A stretch of 37,537 bases of DNA, taken from assembly GCA_031550435.1 (NCBI GenBank), contig JAVBOO010000006.1, forward strand, positions 1 through 37,537, read 5' to 3'. The stretch comes from JAVBOO01 sp031550435 (lineage in GTDB: Bacteria; Bacillota; Clostridia; Lachnospirales; WRAX01). Positions 24,404 through 32,264 of the stretch are shown in pieces. The first letter of the stretch is position 1. Every line of letters starts with the position of its first letter. The notes below the pieces were generated by a model. The model was not told where the DNA came from. It searched no databases and was given only the letters and a program-made list of their open reading frames with translations. Made by a program: the position numbers and the translations under genes.

Positions 24404-25399
24404 TTATTTATTAGTTTGGGCTTGTACGGCGGTTACGGCAACAACGCCGACTATATCTTCATACGAGCAGCCTCTGGACAAATCGTTGACAGGTTTGGCA
24501 ATACCCTGTGTTATAGGGCCGAATGCGTTGGCTTTTGCGAGTCTCTCTGTAAGCTTGTATCCGATGTTTCCGGCATCAAGGTCGGGGAAAACGAGCACGT
24601 TCGCCTTACCGGCTACGGGGCTGCCGGGAGCTTTTGAGGCGCCGACTTTTGCGACTATTGCCGCGTCAAGCTGGAACTCTCCGTCAAGAGCCAGTTCGGG
24701 AGCGCTTTCTTTAGCGATTCTTGTCGCTTCGACGACTTTATCAACGTCCGCGTGCTTTGCCGAGCCTTTTGACGAATGTGAGAGCATTGCAACGACAGGC
24801 TCCGCGCCGACAAGCTGTTTAAACGAAGCTGCCGAGCTGACGGCAATTGCGGCGAGCTCTTCAGCGTTCGGGTTCTGGTTGAGTCCGCAGTCTGCGAACA
24901 CAAAAATGCCTTCATAGCCCATGTCGCAATCGGGAACGCACATTACGAAGAAGCTTGAAACAAGCTTTGTCCCGGGGGCTGTTTTTAATATCTGCAGAGA
25001 GGGGCGAAGTACGTTGGCAGTCGAGTTTACCGCTCCTGCAACCATGCCGTCGGCAAGAGAGCATTTTACAAGCATACAGCCGAAGAAAAGAGGATCAAGT
25101 ACGGTTTTCTTTGCTTCTTCCTGAGTCACGCCCTTGGATTTGCGGAGCTCGTAGAACTCGTTTGCGAGGAAATCGATTTTATCGTAAGACGCGGGGTCGA
25201 TAATACGGGCTTTTTCAAGCGCCAGGCCCTCTCCGAGTTTGGCGATTTCTTCTTTTTTTCCAACAAGGATAACATCGGCTATTTCTTCTTTCAAAACGGC
25301 ATCCGCTGCTTTAAGCGTTCTGATATCTCCCGTTTCGGGAAGAACAATTACTTTTCTGTCCGCTCTTGCCCTTGCTTTTACACTGTTCAAAAAATCCAT
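24404..25399 (-). CDS. pta: Phosphate acetyltransferase
   Basis: A 331-aa enzyme of the short Pta type, converting acetyl-CoA and phosphate to acetyl phosphate for AckA. Family landmarks are VLPETGDIRTLKAADAVLKE, DPLFFGCMLVKCSLADGMVA, GAVNSTANVLRPSLQI, VVAMLSHSSKGSAKHADVDK and ANVLVFPDLDAGNIGYKL. The ATG at 25399 is chosen because AAAGG lies 8 nt upstream; the in-frame ATG three codons earlier overlaps that site. There is no regulatory N-terminal DRTGG domain. Upstream is a perfect inverted repeat GCTGATTTAATCAGC. Confidence 0.97.
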   Translation of the reverse strand: MDFLNSVKARARADRKVIVLPETGDIRTLKAADAVLKEEIADVILVGKKEEIAKLGEGLALEKARIIDPASYDKIDFLANEFYELRKSKGVTQEEAKKTVLDPLFFGCMLVKCSLADGMVAGAVNSTANVLRPSLQILKTAPGTKLVSSFFVMCVPDCDMGYEGIFVFADCGLNQNPNAEELAAIAVSSAASFKQLVGAEPVVAMLSHSSKGSAKHADVDKVVEATRIAKESAPELALDGEFQLDAAIVAKVGASKAPGSPVAGKANVLVFPDLDAGNIGYKLTERLAKANAFGPITQGIAKPVNDLSRGCSYEDIVGVVAVTAVQAQTNK

Positions 25400-25463
25400 T
25401 GTATACATCCTTTCATATATGGGTAATATTTTCGGGTATTTAAATCTGTCTGTCCGGGTAAGT

Positions 25464-25478
25464 GCTGATTTAATCAGC
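25464..25478. promoter_or_regulatory. Inverted repeat upstream of pta, possible operator
   Basis: GCTGATTTAATCAGC is a perfect palindrome around a central T, 65 bp upstream of the pta start. A half-site TTAATCAGTG recurs near 25501. No regulator can be named. Confidence 0.35.
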
Positions 25479-25514
25479 CGCGTTTTCGTCCAAAGTGAAT
25501 TAATCAGTGTTTAC

Positions 25515-26993
25515 CTAGTTACTCACTGCCGTTAAAGTCACGTTTGCCAAAAGCGGCGGGTCTTCGGCTCTTACAGTAACAGGAAAATCCAAATTTGCAT
25601 AGCCCTCTTTTCGGATCGAGAGGTTAACCTGTCCGTAAGCGACCTCGAGGGTCAAAGGAGAAACTCCTTTATAAACGTTATCAATATAGATATCCGCTCC
25701 CTGGGGGTCGGTATTGACCGTAAGTTTCTGGGTTGTTGCGATTTTTTCGACATAAATCGTATACTCCTGAGCCGGCAGTTTAAAGTCAAGCTTTTCTTCA
25801 ACAGTCATAAACCCGTCTTTTGCCGCGACTATCGTAAGCTCGCCGAAAGGAAGCAGAATCTTTTCTCCCGGTTTTTTTGCCGCGCCGTTGATTGTGAGCT
25901 TTATACCGGGTTCGGAACAGTCTACAGTCAGATAGCCGGCGTTGTATTTAAGCTCCCCGATTGTCAGATTGCATGTTTCGCCTCTGGCAACCGAAAATTC
26001 TGTTATAAAGGGCTCGATGTTGCTGCCTTTTACTACTACTCTGTGTTCGCCCTCGGCGACTTTTTCGGATACGTTTTTATCGATTTGCGCTATAATATTG
26101 GTGTCTATCTCGATTACGCCGTTAATGACGTCACTTATAGCAGACATGGTGACGGTTCCGTGGCTTTTCAGAACCGTAAGCGACGTAAGATGGCTGCCGT
26201 ATCCGACTGCCGTGACAACGTCTATGGCATCGATGTCCGCTATGTCGAAAGCTTGGTTTTTATACAGAACTTCGGTTTGCTCGTCATAACCGTACACATT
26301 GCCGGCAATCGTAACACTGAGGGCCTCGGTATCAACGACAGCGCCCGTAACCGAGTCGTGTCTTTTTGCGTTGACGCTCATTCTCAAGAGCTTTGCGATT
26401 CCCGTTGTTTGAGCATAGGTAACATCCACAATCTCGCCGGGCTTAAACTCGGCAAATGTTACGGCGCTGCCGTATCTGTCCTTCATTTCGGTGTTTGAGT
26501 CCGTATATACCGAGTAGGACATCTGTGTTTCAAAATCGTACAAGTCGAGTTTTTTAGAGTTCGTATCGTTGCCGGTAACAAGTGCGGTCAGAACGGAGTT
26601 TTTTTGCGCACCTGTGTCTGCCGGCTGTTCCGGTTCCTGAGAAAATGCCGGCTTGGGCTTTTCCGTATGCTTGGTTTCCGAAGGCGGAACAAGCGAGTTA
26701 AACATCATAGCGAACGTTATTATACAGGCAATTGCTCCAAAAAGCATTACGCATACGAAAAAAACAGCGTATTGAGACTTCTGCGGCGGTTTCTTTTTAC
26801 TTCCGTTTTTAACGGTCATTCCGCGCCGTGCAGGCGGTCTTCGTTTTATACCCTGTTCGGGAGGTCTTTTATCGCGGGAAGGTGTATAGACCACGCCCTC
26901 CCGGTCTTCGTTTGTAATATTGACCGCAGACATACGGCGCGTGCTGCCGTAGGCGCTGTTCATCGCATTCTGCTTGTTCTTGTTATTATCCAT
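25515..26993 (-). CDS. Membrane-anchored PEGA-domain protein
   Basis: A 492-aa protein. Residues 1-73 are hydrophilic and basic (cytoplasmic), one transmembrane helix spans about 75-98, and a Pro/Glu-rich linker follows. The rest is extracellular and beta-rich. The last domain (424-473) is a clear PEGA repeat: VNTDPQGADIYIDNVYKG, SPLTLEVAYGQ and LSIRKEGY. A more diverged PEGA-like unit lies at 354-403 (CSEPGIKLTINGAAKKPGEK). PEGA modules are S-layer or surface-protein associated; no enzymatic domain is seen. The ATG follows GAGGTG. It is upstream of pta in the same orientation but 115 bp away, so co-transcription is uncertain. Confidence 0.75.
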   Translation of the reverse strand: MDNNKNKQNAMNSAYGSTRRMSAVNITNEDREGVVYTPSRDKRPPEQGIKRRPPARRGMTVKNGSKKKPPQKSQYAVFFVCVMLFGAIACIITFAMMFNSLVPPSETKHTEKPKPAFSQEPEQPADTGAQKNSVLTALVTGNDTNSKKLDLYDFETQMSYSVYTDSNTEMKDRYGSAVTFAEFKPGEIVDVTYAQTTGIAKLLRMSVNAKRHDSVTGAVVDTEALSVTIAGNVYGYDEQTEVLYKNQAFDIADIDAIDVVTAVGYGSHLTSLTVLKSHGTVTMSAISDVINGVIEIDTNIIAQIDKNVSEKVAEGEHRVVVKGSNIEPFITEFSVARGETCNLTIGELKYNAGYLTVDCSEPGIKLTINGAAKKPGEKILLPFGELTIVAAKDGFMTVEEKLDFKLPAQEYTIYVEKIATTQKLTVNTDPQGADIYIDNVYKGVSPLTLEVAYGQVNLSIRKEGYANLDFPVTVRAEDPPLLANVTLTAVSN

Positions 26994-27101
26994 AATGCAC
27001 CTCGGTATTCATTGTAAATGCTTGTATAAAAAAATTCAAGCATTTTATGACTGCCGCAAATTCCCGGCTCTGCATTTTAAAATTTCGGAAGGTTTGCCGT
27101 G

Positions 27102-27130
27102 TTGACAAATCGAAAATATTCATATATAGT
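27102..27130 (+). promoter_or_regulatory. Sigma-A promoter for the cobalamin riboswitch
   Basis: TTGACA at 27102-27107 and TATAGT at 27125-27130 with a 17-bp spacer, just upstream of the aptamer. Confidence 0.85.
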
Positions 27131-27149
27131 GCTACATAAAATTTGAATG

Positions 27150-27368
27150 TGATCTGAAAATGACGGTGCATACGGATAAAGAAATTTATCCTAATGCTAA
27201 TAAGGAATCGGGTTAGAATCCCGGACAGTCCTGCTGCCGTGGTGACAGAGTGGTTTTGCGTCCCAATAAACGGACAGCCGCTGAAGCATTTTGCTTCGGG
27301 AAGGTAAAAACCGCGTCAAACGTTGATTCGTCAATGGTTTTATGTCTCAGTCGGAAGACTTACCTCAT
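27150..27368 (+). ncRNA. Cobalamin riboswitch
   Basis: Conserved elements are in order: GACGGTGC, AATAAGGAATCGGGTTAGAA, TCCCGGACAGTCCTGCTGCC, GTGGTGACAGAGTGG, and the closing box AGTCGGAAGACTTACC. The following 150 bp to the terminator at 27515 hold two small hairpins (ACAGC/GCTGT and GAATATCC/GGATATTC) but no gene. Confidence 0.9.
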
Positions 27369-27514
27369 TTTCAACGGCCTGACAGCCGTTGCTGTATGGA
27401 ATATCCGGTTTTGGATATTCTTGCTTCCACAGAGTATGGAGCGATACGGATTTATAACAAGATCATCGGACTTTGCCTTTTCGGCAACAGTTTTGTGATC
27501 AAGTGTAAATTTGT

Positions 27515-27542
27515 GCCCCGACTCGCAGAGTCGGGGCTTTTT
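27515..27542 (+). terminator. Intrinsic terminator in the cob leader
   Basis: The perfect stem GCCCCGACTC / GAGTCGGGGC with a 3-nt loop is followed by TTTTT. It sits between the riboswitch and the cobT remnant and could be the riboswitch's off state. Confidence 0.85.
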
Positions 27543-27601
27543 ATGTTTTGCACCCGCCGGACAGGAAAAACAGATATTGCATTATTGCCGAGTCGATATT
27601 T

Positions 27602-28132
27602 GAAGCAGGAGTCAAAACGGATACTGTTATTTATTATCTTTCGAGGATAAAACCCCCGATGTTTCGGCAAAAAAGCTGTGCATGGAAAGGTTAGACAGCC
27701 TGGCGAAGCCGCCCGGAAGCGTGGGCAAACCGGAGGATATCGCGATAAAGCTATCCGGCATAAGCGGGGAAACGTTTAACGATATTTCGAAGAGGTGTGT
27801 AATCGTTATGTGCTCGGACAACGGTGTCGTCGAAGAAGGTGTCGCTTCCGCTCCGCAGTCGGTCACATATTCGCAGGCGGTTAACTTCACAAGAGGTATA
27901 ACAGGTGTCGCCGTCTTTGCCAAGCAGTTTAACGCCGATTTGATTGTCGTTGAGGCCGTAAAAAACGGATTCAGGCTTATCGGAACGGGTGAAATGGACA
28001 GATGCAAAAACAGCCGCTTTAGGCATGACCGAGAATGTTATAGGAAGCAGGCTGCTCAATGAAGTTTACGGTATAGATGTTGCGGGATATATGCGCGGCT
28101 CCCTGCGAAAATGGGAAGAGCTCAGCCGGTGA
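27602..28132 (+). pseudogene. cobT: cobT remnant (nicotinate-nucleotide-DMB phosphoribosyltransferase), disrupted
   Basis: CobT makes alpha-ribazole phosphate for the lower ligand of cobalamin. The frame at 27682 reads ERLDSLAKPPGSVGKPEDIA, then VIVMCSDNGVVEEGVASAPQ, QSVTYSQAVNFTRGITGVAV and FAKQFNADLIVV, all clear CobT N-terminal motifs. The preceding residues (YYLSRIKPP) are in another frame, separated by a C5 tract at 27653-27657 that appears to lack one C. After about residue 95 homology stops. A different frame (27962-28132) then reads KTAALGMTENVIGSRLLNEV and ends at TGA; I cannot assign that tail to any family. The active-site Glu region and the C-terminal half of CobT are missing. Normal length is about 350 residues. 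Confidence 0.75.
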
Positions 28133-28179
28133 CAAGCTTATTGATACCCTGATTAAACGATTATTCGGAAAGGGATGTT

Positions 28180-29007
28180 ATGGCGAAAACAATAATGATA
28201 CAGGGAACGGCTTCGGGCGTGGGAAAAACAATCATAACAGCGGCTCTGTGCAGGATATTTGCGAACGCCGGGCTGAAAACAGCTCCGTTCAAAGCGCAAA
28301 ACATGACATCAAACACCGCTTTTCTCGGCAACGGCGGAGAGATCGCCGTTTCGCAGCTTATTCAGGCAAGAGCGGCCAAGACCTCGCCGCGTACGGAAAT
28401 GAACCCGATTATACTTAAGCCGTCTGAAGCCAAGGGAGTAACGGAAGTGATTCTAAACGGCAGACTGTTTAAAGAAGCTGATGCGTACGATTTAAACGGT
28501 ATAAAGAAATTGTTGATTCCGGAAACGATGAAAGCATACGAAAAACTTGCTCTAGAATATGATGTAATCGTGGTTGAAGGAGCCGGAAGTCCCGTTGAGC
28601 TGAATCTCAACAAAGACGATATTGTAAATATGGGGTTGGCAAAGAGGCTGAACGCTCCCGTTCTGCTTGTATCTGACATTGACAGGGGAGGGGTTTTCGC
28701 TTCGATCTACGGAACTGTCAAGCTTTTTTGTGATGAAGAAAGAGTGCGCGTTAAGGCGCTGTTAGTTAATCGTTTCAGAGGCAGAAAAGAGTATTTCGAA
28801 GAAGGGGTTAAAATATTGGAGGAAATAACCGGGCTGCCCGTTGCGGGGGTTATTCCTTATATGAACATCAATATTCCCGAAGAGGACTGTCTTTTTGAGT
28901 CAAAACCGGATATATCGGACAGCAGTCTCGATGAGCAAATCGAGGCTATAGCGGAGGAAGTACGCAAATCACTCAATATGGAGCTTATATATTCTATACT
29001 TGGGTAA
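28180..29007 (+). CDS. Cobyric acid synthase CbiP/CobQ lacking the amidotransferase domain
   Basis: A 275-aa protein. Residues 1-230 are the ATP-binding dethiobiotin synthetase-like domain of cobyric acid synthase: P-loop IQGTASGVGKTIITAALC, PFKAQNMTSNTAF, VVEGAGSPVELNLN, LVSDIDRGGVFASIYGT and GVIPYMNINIPEEDCLFE. The full enzyme is near 500 residues and amidates four side chains using ammonia from a C-terminal glutamine amidotransferase. Here, right after EEDCLFESK, the sequence jumps to a segment (DEQIEAIAEEVRKSLNMELI) that resembles the extreme C-terminus of CobQ. About 220 residues with the catalytic Cys and His are therefore missing, in frame. The ATG follows AAAGGGATGTT. It may be a decaying gene or a domain-only form. 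Confidence 0.85.
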   Translation: MAKTIMIQGTASGVGKTIITAALCRIFANAGLKTAPFKAQNMTSNTAFLGNGGEIAVSQLIQARAAKTSPRTEMNPIILKPSEAKGVTEVILNGRLFKEADAYDLNGIKKLLIPETMKAYEKLALEYDVIVVEGAGSPVELNLNKDDIVNMGLAKRLNAPVLLVSDIDRGGVFASIYGTVKLFCDEERVRVKALLVNRFRGRKEYFEEGVKILEEITGLPVAGVIPYMNINIPEEDCLFESKPDISDSSLDEQIEAIAEEVRKSLNMELIYSILG

Positions 29008-29045
29008 TTACTTGGAACAGGAGTGTGATTCCTACGGACAAGTTC

Positions 29046-29825
29046 ATGCATAGCGGTAAAAAATTCATAGCGTCGTACAGCGGGGGAAAGGACAGTACCC
29101 TTGCCATATACAGGGCCATAAAGTACGGCCTTATACCGCTCGGACTGATAACAACATATAATACAGATCTTGCCAGATCATGGTTTCACGGTATACCGGA
29201 AAGTATTTTGAACCGGGTTTCGGAGTCCGTAGCGATTCCTCTGGAGTTGATAAGGACATCCGGCAGCGAATACGAGAAAAGCTTTGAGTCCGCGCTGGAA
29301 AAGGCAAAACAAAACGGCGCTCAGGTATGTGTTTTCGGCGATATAGACATTGAAGGACATCTGGAATGGTGTTCGCGAAGATGCGAAAACATTGGGCTTA
29401 TCCCTTTTTTTCCTTTATGGAAGGAAGGCCGCAAAGACCTTGTATACGAATTTATTGACTCCGGTTTTTCTGCGGTTATAACGACGGTTGACAGAAACAG
29501 ACTTGATGAAAAATTCCTTGGGAAAACGCTTGACCGCGCTACGGCCGGCATGATAGAAGACAGCGGTGCCGATATCTGCGGGGAGAACGGCGAGTATCAC
29601 AGTTTTGCGTATGACGGCCCGATTTTCGCAAAAAAGGTCGCCTTTAATACAGGGAGAGTCATTAGGATAAATAATTACTCGGTTTTGCCCGTAGTGGACA
29701 TGTTGAAAAATCGCCTTGCGGCTCTCATTGAAAATGGAAAAACACCATTTTTCAATGGAGAGCGCCGCTCGCTCAACCCACCAAAGTGGGTTTCGTGCGC
29801 AATTTTCAACACTTCAATAGTATAA
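29046..29825 (+). CDS. Dph6-like ATP pyrophosphatase (PP-loop, diphthine-ammonia ligase family)
   Basis: A 259-aa protein. The PP-loop SYSGGKDSTLAIYRA is at 10-24, and the family motifs GDIDIEGHLEWCSRRCENIG, FPLWKEGRKDLVYEFI and DICGENGEYHSFAYDGPIF identify the Dph6/TIGR00290 group, ATP-dependent amidating enzymes. Bacteria lack diphthamide, so the substrate is different and unknown; neighbourhood with cobalamin genes is the only hint. The start is uncertain: the ATG at 29046 gives a family-like N-terminus but has a weak ribosome site; GTG at 29025 is the alternative. About 41 C-terminal residues, from LKNRLAALIENG to the stop, are encoded by repeat element R4 and are not part of the family fold. 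Confidence 0.8.
   Translation: MHSGKKFIASYSGGKDSTLAIYRAIKYGLIPLGLITTYNTDLARSWFHGIPESILNRVSESVAIPLELIRTSGSEYEKSFESALEKAKQNGAQVCVFGDIDIEGHLEWCSRRCENIGLIPFFPLWKEGRKDLVYEFIDSGFSAVITTVDRNRLDEKFLGKTLDRATAGMIEDSGADICGENGEYHSFAYDGPIFAKKVAFNTGRVIRINNYSVLPVVDMLKNRLAALIENGKTPFFNGERRSLNPPKWVSCAIFNTSIV
29698..29815. repeat. R4: inverted-terminal repeat element (MITE-like), copy 2
   Basis: Begins ACATGTTGAAAAATCGCCTT and ends GCGCAATTTTCAACACTT; the ends are inverted repeats of about 14 bp. The internal hairpin AAAATGG...CCATTTTTC and AGAGCGCCGCTCGCTCA are shared with 10949-11065. It lies inside the 3' end of the Dph6-like gene. Confidence 0.8.
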
Positions 29826-29956
29826 CACCGCGAGTTGGCAGGCCGGGAGTGGTCGCTGATCGTTCCGCATATTATGCAGCGCCCCGATAAGCCGCCGTGT
29901 AAGCCGTGATAAATTTTCAAGATGCCCCTACCGGGATTTAGGCAAAGGCGCAAAAC

Positions 29957-29991
29957 AAAAAATCTGCCGATAAAAATCGACAGATTTTTTG
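29957..29991 (-). terminator. Terminator of tRNA-Gln
   Basis: The stem AATCTG-CGAT / ATCG-CAGATT (29961-29971, 29976-29986) is flanked by A and T runs. On the minus strand it ends in TTTTTTG just past the tRNA. Confidence 0.8.
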
Positions 29992-29997
29992 TTTTGA

Positions 29998-30069
29998 CAA
30001 GGCCGGAAGGATTCGAACCTTCGGGTGATGGAGTCAGAGTCCATTGCCTTACCGCTTGGCGACGGCCCT
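29998..30069 (-). tRNA. tRNA-Gln (anticodon CTG)
   Basis: On the minus strand the 72-nt sequence folds as a cloverleaf. The acceptor arm AGGGCCG pairs with CGGCCTT (one G-U pair), U8 is present, and the D-arm is CGCCAAGCGGTAAGGC. The anticodon stem ATGGA / TCCAT has loop CTCTGAC (anticodon CTG), and the T-arm is GAAGG TTCGAAT CCTTC. The discriminator base is G, as usual for tRNA-Gln. No CCA is encoded. Confidence 0.95.
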
Positions 30070-30189
30070 AAGGTGCAACAAACCACACACGTCACTACGC
30101 ACACAGCCCGTTAAGCACGAAAAAAAGTATAATATAGCAAGCTGAATTTGTCAACCGTTTTTTACAGGTTTTTATATAGGCATAAAATG

Positions 30190-30218
30190 TTGCTTAATTA
30201 CTGTATACAATGTATAAT
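30190..30218 (+). promoter_or_regulatory. Sigma-A promoter of the DUF4062 gene
   Basis: TTGCTT at 30190-30195 and TATAAT at 30213-30218, with a 17-bp spacer. It starts about 60 bp upstream of the GTG codon. Confidence 0.75.
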
Positions 30219-30279
30219 TATGGTAACATATGATCGTTCTTGGCTTAAACGACTATAAGACTTTTCCGTGAGGTGTGCA

Positions 30280-31302
30280 GTGGAAAAACGATATCAGGTG
30301 TTTGTAAGTTCGACATTTGAAGATTTGCAGGAAGAAAGAAAGGAAGTTATGCAGGCTCTTCTCGAGCTTGATTGTATACCCGCCGGAATGGAGCTGTTTC
30401 CGGCCTCGAACGAAGATCAGTGGACATTAATCAAGCGAGTTATAGACGATTGCGACTATTACCTGCTTATAATCGGCGGCAGATACGGCTCGTGCAATTC
30501 CGAAGGCATAAGCTACACGCAAATGGAGTTCGACTATGCCTTGGAAACAGGCAAGCCGATAATATCATTCCTGCCGAAAGTTCCCGAAGAAATCCCCAGC
30601 GGAAAAACCGAGAAAAAAGAGGACGGAAAACGCAAGCTCGAGGAGTTTAAAGAGAGAGCGAAGAAAAAGCTTGTAAAATACTGGAGCAACCCTCAGGATT
30701 TGGGCGGAATCGTCTCCAGAAGCGTTATAAAGCTGATAAAAAATTTTCCTGCTACAGGCTGGATAAAGGCCGATGCCGGCATAGACGAGAATTCGGCAAA
30801 GGAAATACTCAGACTGCAAAAGGAAAACGATGAGCTAAAAGCGCAAATACTCTCGTTTGGAACACTTCCTCCAAAAGGTACCGATGACCTGGCTCAGGGC
30901 GACGATTATGTCAAAGTACGCTTTAGCTGCGCGGTAACCGGAAGAACTAAGGCTGAACTTGCTATTGTCAAAGAAATGCAGCTTACATGGAACAGGATTT
31001 TTTCGGCAGTTGCCCCGGTATTGATAAACGAATGCTCGGTGCACTATATGAAACAAGCGTTAAACAACTTATTGGAGAGCATGAAAAACGAAATTGTCGA
31101 AGGCGGCTCGGTTTCCAAATTTGAGATCAGCCGCGAAAGCTTCAATACGATTAAAATTCAGCTTAAAGCCCTGGGTCTGATAACTCTGAGCGAAAAGAAA
31201 AAGAGCGTTAAAAACAACGGATACGAATATTGGACTTTGACCGAGTACGGCGAATATTTCATGACTAAGACAATGGCGATTAAAAAGCAAAATATGGTTT
31301 GA
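30280..31302 (+). CDS. DUF4062 domain protein, possible defence or sensor protein
   Basis: A 340-aa soluble protein. Residues 1-90 are a DUF4062 domain: YQVFVSSTFEDLQEERKEVM, PAGMELFPASNEDQWTLIKR, CDYYLLIIGGRYGS and MEFDYALETGKPIISF. This domain has a TIR- or deoxyribosyltransferase-like fold. A Lys/Glu-rich helix (115-145) and a short coiled coil (KEILRLQKENDELKAQIL, about 180) follow. The C-terminal third ends in a winged-helix-like stretch (FNTIKIQLKALGLITL, about 290, then NGYEYWTLTEYGEYFM). GTG at 30280 is chosen because GAGGTG lies just upstream. It is monocistronic. DUF4062 often fuses to NTPase or repeat domains in defence proteins; this one lacks them. Confidence 0.8.
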   Translation: MEKRYQVFVSSTFEDLQEERKEVMQALLELDCIPAGMELFPASNEDQWTLIKRVIDDCDYYLLIIGGRYGSCNSEGISYTQMEFDYALETGKPIISFLPKVPEEIPSGKTEKKEDGKRKLEEFKERAKKKLVKYWSNPQDLGGIVSRSVIKLIKNFPATGWIKADAGIDENSAKEILRLQKENDELKAQILSFGTLPPKGTDDLAQGDDYVKVRFSCAVTGRTKAELAIVKEMQLTWNRIFSAVAPVLINECSVHYMKQALNNLLESMKNEIVEGGSVSKFEISRESFNTIKIQLKALGLITLSEKKKSVKNNGYEYWTLTEYGEYFMTKTMAIKKQNMV

Positions 31303-31333
31303 CCGGATTCTTGGTTTGACCAAGATGCTTAAG

Positions 31334-31352
31334 TGCCCGGATATGCCGGGCA
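31334..31352 (+). other. Hairpin in the leader of the ECF S component gene
   Basis: TGCCCGG-ATATG-CCGGGCA is a perfect 7-bp stem in a 229-bp leader. An inverted pair CTTGGT/ACCAAG precedes it, and AACTG...CAGTTTTTG further down (31376-31426) resembles a terminator. No known riboswitch consensus was recognised. Confidence 0.5.
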
Positions 31353-31531
31353 ACGAACGAGGATTACCACTCCGAACTGTATCGATACACTTTTATGCAT
31401 GTGTTGCGAACGGCGCAGTTTTTGCATAGAATAAACCCATAGGCATTACCGCCGAAGTAATATATTCCGCCGAGGCAAACACTGTGCTGTTTTGTGTTCA
31501 GCAATGGCGTGGCGAACAGTGAGGAGACAGT

Positions 31532-32095
31532 ATGAACATAAAAAGATATTTCAGCGTCAAGAAAATTGCTTTGATCGGCATGCTTTCGGCTGTCGTGTTT
31601 GTGGCTAATTACATTCAGATTAAATTTTCGGTCGGCACGGATGTTACAAGAATACATTTCGGAAACGCGGCCTGCCTTTTGTCGGGGCTTCTTCTCGGCG
31701 GGCCTGCCGGAGGGTTTGCCGCAGGCATAGGTTCGTTTATTTTTGACCTTTTTGATCCTAAATTTGCCGCAACCGCATATATTACACTGATTTTTAAGTT
31801 TGTGCTGGGCTTTACCTGTGGCGTCATAGCTTTTTCCGGCAAGAGAGAGGGCGAGTCGTTCGTGTTTAACCTTATCGGAGCGATTGCCGGCAGTATCGTA
31901 TATATTATTCTTTACCTTGGCAAAGCGTATATTTCGACTGCGCATTTACTGGAGAATCCGGGTAACACCGTGTTTGTCGATTTGTTAACAAAACTCGGAA
32001 CTTCGTCAGTTAATGCGGTTGCAGCCGTCCTGGTTTCTATACCGCTCAGCAAGGCGATAAGAGTAGCGCTTAGGAAAAACAAATTAACACTGTAG
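31532..32095 (+). CDS. ECF transporter S component
   Basis: A 187-aa membrane protein with five to six hydrophobic segments. Residues 1-10 are basic, followed by KIALIGMLSAVVFVANYIQI. The stretch HFGNAACLLSGLLLGGPAGG and FAAGIGSFIFDLFDP is the typical loop and helix of PF12822-type substrate-binding subunits (as in folate, pantothenate or related vitamin S components). It needs an EcfT/A/A' module encoded elsewhere. The ATG follows GAGGAG at 7 nt. The leader is structured but not a riboswitch class I can name, so the vitamin carried remains open. Confidence 0.8.
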   Translation: MNIKRYFSVKKIALIGMLSAVVFVANYIQIKFSVGTDVTRIHFGNAACLLSGLLLGGPAGGFAAGIGSFIFDLFDPKFAATAYITLIFKFVLGFTCGVIAFSGKREGESFVFNLIGAIAGSIVYIILYLGKAYISTAHLLENPGNTVFVDLLTKLGTSSVNAVAAVLVSIPLSKAIRVALRKNKLTL

Positions 32096-32147
32096 ACCGG
32101 TTAAGTCTCAAAAGCGGATTGCCGCTTGCGGTCGGCTGAAAGTACTG

Positions 32148-32176
32148 CTTCGGCACGAGTAACCGCGTAAGTATGT
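32148..32176. repeat. R2-family fragment
   Basis: CTTCGGCACGAGTAACCGCG followed by TAAGTATG matches the junction of the R2 tandem units at 1243-1262. Confidence 0.6.
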
Positions 32177-32264
32177 TTTCGTAAATTTGCAGACAAATAT
32201 AGAATCGTACGCAATAAAGTGCCTAAGCAGATTTGGGCCGTTTATCGCGTACGATTGTTTTATT

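Noticed and set aside
31364..31945. 193-codon minus-strand frame over the ECF S component
   Set aside because: It is antisense to a gene with a clear family signature and good ribosome site, and its own sequence is low-complexity Lys/Arg/Cys.
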